From assembly GCA_016901755.1 (NCBI GenBank), contig JACJKV010000022.1, forward strand, positions 1-45,208: a stretch of 45,208 nt of DNA, given 5' to 3'. The first letter of the stretch is position 1; each line of letters starts with the position of its first letter. The position numbers were made by a program, and so were the translations under genes. Shown one piece after another: positions 33,500 to 41,565 of the stretch. The stretch is from Thomasclavelia spiroformis. Lineage in GTDB: Bacteria > Bacillota_I > Bacilli_A > Erysipelotrichales > Coprobacillaceae. The notes beneath the pieces were generated by a model that did not search any database, had not been told where the DNA came from, and was given only the letters and a program-made list of their open reading frames with translations.

Positions 33500-35050
33500 T
33501 TAAATACCAAATAATGCCCAAATGTATTGTCCAAAGAAACATACCAATGAACTAATAACGATGAATAATACTGCATAAGGTACCACGCGTTTTAACAGTT
33601 CACCATCTCGACCAGCTTCATTAACCGCAACTAAGCCAATGGCGATACTTTGAGGTGCCAGCATTTTACCAGTAGCCACTCCTAAACTGTTGGCTGCAAC
33701 CATCCAATACTGATTAGCTCCAATACTTGCAGCTGTAGACATTTGTACCGATCCAAACAAGGCACTTGAGCTGGTACCAGAACCTGTAACAAAAGTTCCT
33801 AAAGCTCCTAATACTGGTGCGAAAAATGGATAAACTGGTCCAAAAACCGAAAATAATTTAGCAACTGCATTTATCATTCCTGAATACTGCATAACACGCG
33901 CTGTTCCTAAAATAAACAGCATAGTTAAAACTGTAAAGGCCATCTGTTTTAATGTAGCAATAAACACGGCTACCATTTCCATGACTTTTGCCTTTTGAAT
34001 AAATCCCCCAACGATTGCACATAAAATAATTAATACACCAGGTGTATTGATCCATGAAAAACTTGTTAAACCAGCATTTTTATAAGTAGATATTTTTACT
34101 GTAGTTGTAAAAGCTGATAAAGTATCATGAATTGGTGGAACGATATTGCTTGTTAACAGCAAAACAACAAAAATCAGAATAAATGGTGATAAAGCTCTAA
34201 GTGTAGCTCCCACTTTTAAAGGACTACCCTTCTTTACCTGCAAATGATACTGATCTGGAATATTTTTAGTATTTGTCAATTTCAAACTAGCAAAAATCGT
34301 ACATATCAAAGAAACGACAGAACCTGCAACAACTGCTAATTCAGCACCAATAAAATATGCGACAAGCATTTCAGGAATCAGATAAGAAAAACCTGAAACC
34401 AGAATGACAGGCACAATTCCTTTACATGCTTTGATGCCTTTTCCTAGAATCATCACCATGATAAATGGCGTAATAATAATCAGTACACTTAAAATACATG
34501 CTGTTGCAAAACTGATTAAAGTATTTTCCAGTCCCAAATTTGTTGCCAGTGTTACTGTTGGTATCCCAATAGAACCAAAAGGTGTAGGTGTAGCATTAGC
34601 AATCAGACACACCAGACAGGCCACGATAGGATTGAAATCCAAAACCCAAAGCATACTGGCAGGAATTGCTACAGCTGTTCCAAATCCAGCCATACCTTCC
34701 ATAAAGCCACCAAAACACCATCCAATAAGAATAACCAGAATACGCTTATCTTCACTGACACTGGTTAGCAGCTTTTTGATCATATCAATTGAACCAGTAC
34801 GTAATGATAAATTATATGTAAATACAGCTGCAATGATAACGATGACAATAGGCCATAGTGCAAAAGCAAAACCTTCCAAAATTGAAGTGGCTGTATCCAT
34901 AACTGAAAAACCAAATATCGTTAAGGCTTCAACAGCCGCAATGATCAGCGCCCCCAATGCAGCTTTATAGCCTGGCCATTTCATGCCACATAAAGCTATA
35001 ACTAACCATATTATAGGTAACAGTCCTAAAATAAAATTAATAATGAGCAT
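33500..35050 (-). CDS. lctP: L-lactate permease family transporter
   Basis: A 516-residue LctP-family permease with about 12-14 transmembrane helices. Family signatures include GFMEGMAGFGTAVAIPASML, ANATPTPFGSIGIPTVTLA, GSGTSSSALFGSVQ and NSLGVATGKMLAPQSIAIG. It is expected to move lactate (or glycolate) with protons. The divergent neighbour is the HPr-lactate dehydrogenase fusion, so the likely role is lactate efflux or uptake matched to its production. GGGGGA precedes the start, and TATAAT (35077-35082) lies upstream, with no clear -35. Confidence 0.93.
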   Translation of the reverse strand: MLIINFILGLLPIIWLVIALCGMKWPGYKAALGALIIAAVEALTIFGFSVMDTATSILEGFAFALWPIVIVIIAAVFTYNLSLRTGSIDMIKKLLTSVSEDKRILVILIGWCFGGFMEGMAGFGTAVAIPASMLWVLDFNPIVACLVCLIANATPTPFGSIGIPTVTLATNLGLENTLISFATACILSVLIIITPFIMVMILGKGIKACKGIVPVILVSGFSYLIPEMLVAYFIGAELAVVAGSVVSLICTIFASLKLTNTKNIPDQYHLQVKKGSPLKVGATLRALSPFILIFVVLLLTSNIVPPIHDTLSAFTTTVKISTYKNAGLTSFSWINTPGVLIILCAIVGGFIQKAKVMEMVAVFIATLKQMAFTVLTMLFILGTARVMQYSGMINAVAKLFSVFGPVYPFFAPVLGALGTFVTGSGTSSSALFGSVQMSTAASIGANQYWMVAANSLGVATGKMLAPQSIAIGLVAVNEAGRDGELLKRVVPYAVLFIVISSLVCFFGQYIWALFGI

Positions 35051-35109
35051 TTCATTTTCCCCCTTCTACAAAATTTATTATAGTGTTTTTTTATCTAAAA
35101 TACATCATT

Positions 35110-35148
35110 TTTATGAATTTTTACTAATATTTATAAATCTTTCATAAA
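35110..35148. promoter_or_regulatory. inverted repeat in the lctP / HPr-LDH divergent promoter region
   Basis: TTTATGAA (35110-35117) and its exact reverse complement TTCATAAA (35141-35148) flank an AT-rich centre. The arms are 31 bases apart centre to centre, about three helical turns, and lie between the two divergent genes. On the plus side TAAAAT (35157-35162) could be the -10 of the fusion gene. The regulator is unknown, and AT-richness makes chance possible. Confidence 0.35.
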
Positions 35149-35189
35149 AACTGTGCTAAAATAAAATTATCAATGGAGGTAAAATACAA

Positions 35190-36494
35190 ATGAAAGAAAT
35201 TAATTATGTTGTAAAAAATGCGCTTGGAATTCATGCCAGACCTGCAGCATTATTAGCTCAATGCTGCGTGAATTTTAAAAGCTCAGTTACCATCGTTAAA
35301 GATGATAAAGAAGCAGATGGTGATAACGTTTTACAAATCTTAGCCTTAGGAGCTAAACAAGGTGATACTTTAAAAGTCATCATCGATGGTGAAGATGAAG
35401 AAAAAGCATCTCAAGCAATCAACGAATTATTACACGGTGAATTTGAAGAAAAGAAAAAAGTAGGTATTCTTAAAATTGCTTTCTTTGGAACCAAAGATTA
35501 TGATCGTACGTTCTTCAGTGAACTAGTTAAAGATAAAGGAGAAGGTACCTATAATTCAGACATTAAATACTTTGATTCACAACTTGGACCTGAAACAGCC
35601 ATGTTAGCTAAAGGATATGATGCTGTTTGTGCCTTCGTAAACGATAATCTGTCTCGACCAGTCATTGAAACTTTACACGATTGTGGTGTCAGACTGATTT
35701 TAATGCGTTGTGCTGGTTTCAATAATATCGATTTACAGGCAGCCAAAGAATACGGAATTACTATATTACGTGTTCCTGCATATTCACCATATGCCGTTGC
35801 AGAACATGCTATGGCTATTCTTCAAGAAGCAAATCGTCGTTTACACAAAGCATATACAAAGGTAAAAGATAATAACTTCGCTTTAAGTGGTTTATTAGGA
35901 TTAGACCTGCACAACAAGGTTGCTGGTATCATGGGAACAGGAAAAATTGGAATCTGTATGGCTAGAATCTGTAAAGGTTATGGTATGACAGTATTAGGAT
36001 GGGATGCATATCCAAATCAGGCATTAGTTGATGAAGGTTTATTGACTTATGTAGATAAAGAAGAATTATTAAGAAGATCTGATCTGATTTCATTACATTG
36101 TCCATTAATCATGGGAGATGGCGGAACTTACCACATGATCAATGATGATACAATTGCTATGATGAAAGATACAGCCATGATCGTTAACACAGGACGTGGT
36201 CCATTAATCGATCCAGAAGCTTTAATTCGTGCTTTGAAAAAAGGTAAATTCCATGCTGTTGCTTTAGACGTTTATGAAGGAGAAGATAATAATGTTTATA
36301 CCGACAGAAGCGACATTGCTATTACAAACGATATTACCGCTCGTTTAACAATGTTCCCTCAGTTAGTATTAACCAGTCATCAGGCTTTCTTTACTCGTGA
36401 AGCTTTACAGGCAATCGCTGTTGTTACTATGGAAAATGCCCGTAATTTTAACGAAGGTAACGATTACGGAAACGCAGAAGTTAAAGCTAAATAA
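35190..36494 (+). CDS. HPr domain :: D-lactate dehydrogenase fusion
   Basis: A 434-residue bifunctional protein. Residues 1-88 align without gaps to HPr: NALGIHARPAALL puts the PTS-phosphorylated histidine exactly at position 15, with Arg17. The HprK site Ser46 is replaced by Asn46 (DGDNVLQILALG). After a lysine-rich linker (86-91) residues 92-434 form an LdhA-type D-2-hydroxyacid dehydrogenase: GTGKIG (249-254) with Asp272 (NAD preference), catalytic Arg336 in NTGRGPLID, Glu365 in DVYEGED, His397 in LTSHQAFFTREAL. It should reduce pyruvate to D-lactate, with activity or location perhaps set by EI/PEP-dependent phosphorylation of His15. GGAGG lies upstream; it is divergent from lctP and monocistronic. 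No ptsI is in the window. Confidence 0.93.
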   Translation: MKEINYVVKNALGIHARPAALLAQCCVNFKSSVTIVKDDKEADGDNVLQILALGAKQGDTLKVIIDGEDEEKASQAINELLHGEFEEKKKVGILKIAFFGTKDYDRTFFSELVKDKGEGTYNSDIKYFDSQLGPETAMLAKGYDAVCAFVNDNLSRPVIETLHDCGVRLILMRCAGFNNIDLQAAKEYGITILRVPAYSPYAVAEHAMAILQEANRRLHKAYTKVKDNNFALSGLLGLDLHNKVAGIMGTGKIGICMARICKGYGMTVLGWDAYPNQALVDEGLLTYVDKEELLRRSDLISLHCPLIMGDGGTYHMINDDTIAMMKDTAMIVNTGRGPLIDPEALIRALKKGKFHAVALDVYEGEDNNVYTDRSDIAITNDITARLTMFPQLVLTSHQAFFTREALQAIAVVTMENARNFNEGNDYGNAEVKAK

Positions 36495-36507
36495 TTGAAA
36501 TGACTTA

Positions 36508-36540
36508 GGAATAGTCTTCAAAGACTGTTCCTTTTTTTAT
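36508..36540 (+). terminator. intrinsic terminator of the HPr-LDH gene
   Basis: A 12-base-pair stem, AGGAATAGTCTT/AAGACTGTTCCT (one G-U pair), is followed by seven T residues. Confidence 0.88.
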
Positions 36541-36558
36541 AAAAATAAAAATTATAAT

Positions 36559-36587
36559 TTGATTATTTTTTTGCTTTCATATATGAT
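36559..36587 (+). promoter_or_regulatory. sigma-A promoter of azlCD
   Basis: TTGATT (36559-36564) and TATGAT (36582-36587) are 17 bases apart, 30 bases before the azlC start. Confidence 0.7.
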
Positions 36588-36616
36588 TATTAAGTGCATG
36601 AAAGGAGCAAGACGTT

Positions 36617-37318
36617 ATGAATGAGTTTATTAATGGATGCAAAAAAGGAGTACCAATAGCGTTAGGATACTTTCCGGTATCTTTTTCTTTTGGCGTTTTA
36701 GTTATATCCAGTGGTATGCCTTTAGGTCTGGCAACATTAATTTCTTTAACCAATATTACCTCATCTGGACAGTTTGCTGGTGTCTCGCTGATGCTGGCTC
36801 AAGCCAGTTATATTGAAATAGCAACAACTTTATTACTGATCAATGCCCGTTACTTTCTGATGTCACTTTCTTTAAGTCAGAAAATAGATAAAAAAATGAA
36901 TACTTTTCAAAGACTGATCATTTCAGTGGGAATTACTGATGAAATATTCAGTTTGGCTTCAATTCAGGAAAAGACACTGACATTTCGCTTTATGCTGGGA
37001 TTTATTCTGGTGCCGGTTTTAGGTTGGGTATCTGGTACTTTTATTGGAGAAACTCTCATGAATTTTCTGCCCCCTTCGATACAAAATGCCATGGGCATTG
37101 CCTTATATGGTATGTTTTTAGCTATTATTATTCCTGCTGCCAGAAACAGTTCACCAATTTTAGAAGTCGTTATGATCAGTGCTGTTATCGCCTGTTTATT
37201 TTATTACATACCGCTGTTTTCGTTTTTATCCAGTGGCGCTAAACTGATTTTATCTACCATTTTGGGAGCGGTTTATGGTGCCTGGAAGTATCCTGTCTCT
37301 AGCGAGGTGAATTCATGA
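36617..37318 (+). CDS. azlC: AzlC family branched-chain amino acid exporter, large subunit
   Basis: A 233-residue membrane protein with the AzlC/YgaZ pattern: GVPIALGYFPVSFSFGVL, NITSSGQFAGVSLML and NARYFLMSLSLSQ, followed by several helices. With AzlD it exports branched-chain amino acids, or analogues. AAGGAG lies nine bases upstream. Its stop overlaps the azlD start in an ATGA arrangement, so the two are translated together. Confidence 0.92.
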   Translation: MNEFINGCKKGVPIALGYFPVSFSFGVLVISSGMPLGLATLISLTNITSSGQFAGVSLMLAQASYIEIATTLLLINARYFLMSLSLSQKIDKKMNTFQRLIISVGITDEIFSLASIQEKTLTFRFMLGFILVPVLGWVSGTFIGETLMNFLPPSIQNAMGIALYGMFLAIIIPAARNSSPILEVVMISAVIACLFYYIPLFSFLSSGAKLILSTILGAVYGAWKYPVSSEVNS

Positions 37319-37629
37319 ATCTGTATTTATTAGGTGGTGTTTTCGTCATGGCAATTTGTACATATATACCAAGAATGCTGCCATTAACATTTTTTAAAAA
37401 AGAAATCACATCGCCATTTATCAAATCATTACTATATTATGTTCCCTATGCTGTATTATCAGCATTAACATTCCCTAGCATTTTTTATGCAACTGGAAAT
37501 ATCGTTAGTTCTCTTATGGGATGTATCACGGCAATCTATTTTGCCTATAAAGGCAAAGGTCTGGTATTAGTAGCTCTGTTAGCTATGATTGCTGTTTTTG
37601 TAGTCGACCTTCTGATCAGCATCTGCTAA
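37315..37629 (+). CDS. azlD: AzlD family branched-chain amino acid exporter, small subunit
   Basis: A 104-residue protein with four hydrophobic segments. The AzlD/YgaH signature CTYIPRMLPLTFF sits near the N-terminus, followed by LLYYVPYAVLSALTFP. It overlaps azlC by 4 bases and is the obligate small partner of that exporter. Confidence 0.92.
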   Translation: MNLYLLGGVFVMAICTYIPRMLPLTFFKKEITSPFIKSLLYYVPYAVLSALTFPSIFYATGNIVSSLMGCITAIYFAYKGKGLVLVALLAMIAVFVVDLLISIC

Positions 37630-37640
37630 AAAAGACATAA

Positions 37641-37684
37641 AAAAAGAACTGCTCTTAAAATAATGACCAGTTCTTTTTATTTTT
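37641..37684. terminator. bidirectional terminator between azlD and the purine permease gene
   Basis: The stem AAAAAGAACTG/CAGTTCTTTTT lies between convergent genes, with T-runs on both strands. Confidence 0.85.
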
Positions 37685-39010
37685 CTAAATCAGGAAACCA
37701 AAATAGATAATAAAGATGACTACCAGTGCCCAAACAATCAGTTTAACTTCTTTTGCACGTCCGCAAGCCAACATACTAACCGCATATGCGATAAATCCTA
37801 AAGCAATACCATTAGAAATAGAATAACCTAAAATCATAAATGTTACAGTTACAAAGGCACTTGTCGCATAAACCAGATTATCCCATTCGATACCCTTAAG
37901 CTGTTGTGCCATTAATACCCCAACCGCAAATAAAGCAGGAGCAGTTACAGCGCTGCATCCAGCGATAGTAGCAATTAATGGATAAAAAACAATCGAAAGT
38001 AAAAATAAAATTCCAGTAGTACAGGCAGTTAAACCAGTTCTTCCACCAACTTCAACTCCTGAAGTAGATTCCACAAATGAAGTTACTGTTGAAGTTCCCA
38101 CTACTGAACCAATAACAGTTCCTACAGCATCAGATAACAAAGCTTTATCTACATTATCTAAAGTTCCATCTTCTTTGATCAGATCAGCTTTAGACGCTAC
38201 TGCAACCAGCGTTCCAGCAGTATCAAAGAAATCTACGAACAGCAGCGAAAAAATAGCAATCCAGCATTGTGGATGTTTAACCAGATCATCAAATCCCTGA
38301 ATAAACGCTCCAAAAAGACTAAAATCCAAATTTGCTGAAACAATTTGCGTTGGTAAACCAGGCATTCCTTCAATTCCGCATAATCCACCAATAATACCAG
38401 CAACAGCTGTGATGATCAAACCATAAAATACCGCAGCAGGGATACCTTTTAGCATCAGAATAATGGTTACAACAATTCCAAATAACGCTAAAAGTACAAC
38501 TGGATTAGTAAAATCACCTAATTCAACCAAAGTTGAATCACTGGCAACAATAATTCCAGCACCTTTTAAACCAACAAAAGCAATAAAAAATCCAATACCT
38601 GCACCAATTGCTGTTTTTAATTGTGATGGTATCGCATTAATAATTGCAGTTCTAATCCCAGTAACTGAAATAATTATAAATATAATACCAGAAACGAATA
38701 CACAGGCTAAAGCCCCCTGATAACTAAGACCCATACCTAAAACAATAGTATAAGTAAATACTGCATTGACCCCCATACCAGCAGATAATGCCACTGGATA
38801 ATTGGCTAAAAGTCCCATTAAAATAGAAGAAACCGCTGAAGCAATCGCAGTTGCCAGGAAAACACCTTGAATTGACATTCCTGTTTCACTTAAAATACCT
38901 GGATTAACAGCTAAGATATATGCCATCGCTAAAAAAGTAGTTATACCAGCTATGATTTCTGTTTTTACATCAGTACCATGTTCCTTAAGTTTAAAAATCT
39001 TTTCTAACAT
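37685..39010 (-). CDS. NCS2 family purine (guanine/hypoxanthine) permease
   Basis: A 441-residue permease of the AzgA-like NCS2 branch, close in pattern to PbuG/PbuO: TEIIAGITTFLAMAYILAVN, ANYPVALSAGMGVNAVFTY, IGAGIGFFIAFVGLKGAG, DFFDTAGTLVAVASKA and GTSTVTSFVESTSGVEVGGR. It imports purine bases with protons. The frame is open to 39046, but AAAGGGGAG directly precedes the ATG at 39010. No purine riboswitch is visible in the short leader; the promoter is at 39042-39070. Confidence 0.93.
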   Translation of the reverse strand: MLEKIFKLKEHGTDVKTEIIAGITTFLAMAYILAVNPGILSETGMSIQGVFLATAIASAVSSILMGLLANYPVALSAGMGVNAVFTYTIVLGMGLSYQGALACVFVSGIIFIIISVTGIRTAIINAIPSQLKTAIGAGIGFFIAFVGLKGAGIIVASDSTLVELGDFTNPVVLLALFGIVVTIILMLKGIPAAVFYGLIITAVAGIIGGLCGIEGMPGLPTQIVSANLDFSLFGAFIQGFDDLVKHPQCWIAIFSLLFVDFFDTAGTLVAVASKADLIKEDGTLDNVDKALLSDAVGTVIGSVVGTSTVTSFVESTSGVEVGGRTGLTACTTGILFLLSIVFYPLIATIAGCSAVTAPALFAVGVLMAQQLKGIEWDNLVYATSAFVTVTFMILGYSISNGIALGFIAYAVSMLACGRAKEVKLIVWALVVIFIIYFGFLI

Positions 39011-39041
39011 TTTTTCTCCCCTTTCATAAAAAAACGCTTTT

Positions 39042-39070
39042 ATCATACTTTATTTTTATGAAAATGACAA
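39042..39070 (-). promoter_or_regulatory. sigma-A promoter of the purine permease gene
   Basis: On the minus strand TTGTCA (39065-39070) and TATGAT (39042-39047) are 17 bases apart. Confidence 0.75.
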
Positions 39071-39086
39071 GTATATTTATTTTTCA

Positions 39087-39800
39087 TTATAAAAACAAAG
39101 CTAAAATCATTGCCACAAAAATAGCTGGCAATAAATTACCAACTTTAATTTTTGTCTGAAAGCATAAATTCGTTCCCACAGCAAAAATCAAAACTGAACC
39201 TACAAAAGACAAAGAAGCAACTACTGTATCCGTAAAATATGGGGCTAAAAAAGATGCACACACAGTAATAGCACCCTGATAGATAAAAATAGGTATTGCT
39301 GAAAATACCGTACCAATTCCCAAAGCTGAAGCAAATACCATTACAATAACAAAATCCATCATTGCTTTAGAAATCAAAATACCAGAATCACCTGCCAGTC
39401 CATCCTGCAATGCACCTACAATAGCCATGGCTCCTACACAAATCACTAAAGACGTTGATACAAAACCTTCAATAAATTGAGAATCATTGCTTTTGACTTT
39501 GTTTTTAAGATAAGAAGCAAACTGTCCAACTCGGTATTCTACATTAATAGCTTCTCCAATAACAGCTCCAACTACCATCGAAACAACCAGAACATAGGAA
39601 CCAGTTGAATTGAGCTGACCATCGGTAATTTCCAGCATGCCAGTCATCGCTCCAGCCACTCCTACAAATAATACAGCCAGTCCTAAACCCTGCATGATCG
39701 TTTCCTGAAAGCGCTGTTTCAAACCATTTTTCAAAGTCATACCTATCATCCCGCCGGCAATCACGGCCAATGTATTAATAATCGTTCCTAATGCAAACAT
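39087..39800 (-). CDS. DUF554 family membrane protein
   Basis: 237 residues, about seven transmembrane helices, with the DUF554 (YqgA/YdfK) features: GTIINTLAVIAGGMIGMTLK at the N-terminus, GAVIGEAINVEYRVGQF in the middle, and MDFVIVMVFASALGIGTVFSA. The family's transport function is not established. AGGGTGG lies six bases before the start. I see no terminator between it and the next gene, so some read-through is likely. Confidence 0.88.
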   Translation of the reverse strand: MFALGTIINTLAVIAGGMIGMTLKNGLKQRFQETIMQGLGLAVLFVGVAGAMTGMLEITDGQLNSTGSYVLVVSMVVGAVIGEAINVEYRVGQFASYLKNKVKSNDSQFIEGFVSTSLVICVGAMAIVGALQDGLAGDSGILISKAMMDFVIVMVFASALGIGTVFSAIPIFIYQGAITVCASFLAPYFTDTVVASLSFVGSVLIFAVGTNLCFQTKIKVGNLLPAIFVAMILALFL

Positions 39801-39844
39801 TATACACCACCCTATTCTGTTATTTCATGCAGCTATATCATACA

Positions 39845-39871
39845 ATAAAAAAGAAGATTTTAAAATCTTCT
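39845..39871 (-). terminator. intrinsic terminator of the mntP-exchanger operon
   Basis: The 20-base perfect palindrome AGAAGATTTTAAAATCTTCT starts at the stop codon of the exchanger and is followed by six T residues on the minus strand. Confidence 0.8.
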
Positions 39872-40817
39872 AACGCATAATAATATAAATCAGATAAACT
39901 GTGTATAAGCTCAACATGATAATTCCTGCCTTTCTATCAAGCTTTTGCTGATAAAAAGCAATCAGTAATACAACCGCAGAAAAAACCATCAGTATCACAA
40001 TATCAATCAGATTTTCATTAACAACAGCAATCGGTGAAATACTGCTGGCAATCCCTAATACAAATAAAATGTTGAAAATGTTAGATCCTATAACATTTCC
40101 TAAAGCCATATCGGATTCCCCTTTTCGCGCTGCTACAATTGAAGTAACCAGTTCTGGCAAACTTGTTCCTAAAGCAACAATGGTTAACCCAATCAGATTC
40201 TGTGACATTCCTAATGCGTAAGCTATTCCAGTAGCTCCATCCACAACAAAATCTCCACCAAATTTAATAGCTATCATACCGCCAATAATGAAAATAAAAC
40301 ATTTTCATAATGGAATCGATACTGTATCCTGATATTCATCATTGGCTTCATGCCTGGCTTTGGATGCAGATACGATCATATAAATAATATATAATACAAA
40401 CATAGTTAAAAGGATAACACCCTCTGCTCTGTTTAAAATCATATGACTAAAACCTAATATACCCAAAGCCAACGCACAAAACAGAGAAAAAGGAAACTCT
40501 CCTTTTAAAGTTTTTGGTGAAACCGGCAAAGAAATAAATAGTGCTGAAAAACCACATACCACCAGCAAATTAAAAATATTTGAGCCTACTACATTAGCAA
40601 TCGCCAACGTATTTTTACCAGCCAAAGATGCCATCACACTGACAGCACATTCTGGTAAACTGGTTCCCATTGCGACAATGGTCAAGCCTATGATCATTGA
40701 AGGAATATGAAATCTTTGAGCAAAAGCCGAACTTCCCTCCACAAAGTAATCAGCTCCTTTGATCAGCAGCACAAAACCGACAAATAATAAGATACTTTCA
40801 TATAAAAGATCCATCAT
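39870..40817 (-). pseudogene. Na+/Ca2+ exchanger (CaCA/YrbG family) interrupted by an in-frame TGA
   Basis: Two open segments lie in the same frame. The 5' one (40817-40305, 170 residues) holds alpha-repeat 1 (GLTIVAMGTSLPECAVS, NVVGSNIFNLL). The 3' one continues after TGA with KCFIFIIGGMIAIKFGG and holds alpha-repeat 2 (GLTIVALGTSLPELVTS, NVIGSNIFNILFVLG). Together they make about 315 residues, the normal exchanger length. The TGA (40305-40307) falls in the central cytosolic loop between the two five-helix halves. The first ATG after it (40277) has no Shine-Dalgarno and would cut into the sixth helix. TGA is a normal stop elsewhere in the window. A nonsense pseudogene is most likely; two functional halves or a sequencing error are alternatives. 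It follows mntP by 9 bases, under the same Mn2+ riboswitch. Confidence 0.85.
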
Positions 40818-40826
40818 TTTTACCTC

Positions 40827-41399
40827 TTAAAATAAACCAAGATGTTCTAAAAGAATTTTTAGACCAATAATCAGAAGAATAATTCCACCAACGATTTCTG
40901 CTTTATGTTCATATTTTGATCCAAAAAAATGACCTATATAAACACCAGCAGCAGAAATAAAAAATGTTGTCCATCCAATAATCGTTATGCTTTCAGCAAT
41001 GGGATAATTTAAAAAAGCAAAAGTAATTCCAATTGCTAAAGCATCGATCGATGTTGCTATAGCTAACATTATCAGTTCTTTGATATTTAGTTTAAACTCG
41101 CAATCCTGTGTTGCTTCATCTTTACCACCAATACCATCAGCAAGCATTTTTCCACCAATAATTGCTAATAGGACAAAAGCGATCCAATGATCAAAACTGG
41201 TAATATAAATTTCAAAATTTTTGCCTAGCAGCCAGCCTGCCAGTGGCATCAATGCCTGAAAACCACCAAAAAATAAAGCAATGATCAAAACATGTTTTTT
41301 ACTGACCTTTTTCATAGCCAAACCCTTGCAGATTGAAACTGCAAAAGCATCCATCGCCAAACCAACACCAATTAAAAAAATTTCAATAAACAAAGACAT
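40827..41399 (-). CDS. mntP: manganese efflux pump MntP
   Basis: 190 residues, six transmembrane helices, with the duplicated acidic motif: GLAMDAFAVSICKG (Asp17) in the first helix and ATSIDALAIGITFAF in the second half, plus GGKMLADG. It exports Mn2+ to prevent manganese toxicity. Its leader carries a yybP-ykoY riboswitch and an attenuator, which matches the function. GGAGG lies eight bases before the start. The split CaCA exchanger is downstream in the same operon. Confidence 0.96.
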   Translation of the reverse strand: MSLFIEIFLIGVGLAMDAFAVSICKGLAMKKVSKKHVLIIALFFGGFQALMPLAGWLLGKNFEIYITSFDHWIAFVLLAIIGGKMLADGIGGKDEATQDCEFKLNIKELIMLAIATSIDALAIGITFAFLNYPIAESITIIGWTTFFISAAGVYIGHFFGSKYEHKAEIVGGIILLIIGLKILLEHLGLF

Positions 41400-41413
41400 C
41401 CTATTTCCTCCAT

Positions 41414-41448
41414 ATAAAAAGACCCATGCACAAATATATGCATGAGTC
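41414..41448 (-). terminator. riboswitch-controlled attenuator in the mntP leader
   Basis: GACTCATGCA pairs with TGCATGGGTC (one G-U pair) and is followed by TTTTTAT on the minus strand. Its 5' arm contains CTCAT, which is complementary to ATGAG at the 5' side of the aptamer. Closing the aptamer would therefore disrupt the terminator and switch mntP on. Confidence 0.8.
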
Positions 41449-41535
41449 TCGTTCTTTAAGATTTGCCAGGTTTTTACACCATTATGTTGACAAATCGCGT
41501 CTTTGTGACGTGTACTACTCCCTCATCAATGAGGC
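41440..41535 (-). ncRNA. yybP-ykoY (Mn2+) riboswitch
   Basis: The minus strand contains GATGAGGGAGTAGTACACG, GACGCGATTTGTCAACATAA, AAACCTGGCAAATC, and GAACGAGACTCATGC. These fit the yybP-ykoY element: the GGGAGTAG start, paired internal-loop helices and a GAGAC closing strand. The ends pair as ATGAG/CTCAT. Position directly ahead of an attenuator and mntP supports the Mn2+ class over other metal riboswitches. Confidence 0.82.
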
Positions 41536-41536
41536 T

Positions 41537-41565
41537 ATAATATCAAATAAACAGTGGAAAATCAA
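41537..41565 (-). promoter_or_regulatory. sigma-A promoter of the mntP riboswitch transcript
   Basis: On the minus strand TTGATT (41560-41565) and TATTAT (41537-41542) are 17 bases apart. The -35 overlaps the stop codon of the MFS transporter gene. Confidence 0.7.

Noticed and set aside
35110-35148. Rex operator in the lctP/HPr-LDH region
   Set aside because: The repeat TTTATGAA/TTCATAAA does not match the TTGTGAA or TTGTTAA half-sites and its arms are too far apart.
39011-39086. Purine riboswitch ahead of the purine permease
   Set aside because: The leader between promoter and start is only about 25 bases and lacks the conserved aptamer sequences.
40278-40307. TGA in the exchanger as selenocysteine or tryptophan recoding
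   Set aside because: Cation exchangers have no selenocysteine, no SECIS-like hairpin is seen, and TGA is used as an ordinary stop elsewhere in the window (for example the rhomboid and holin genes).
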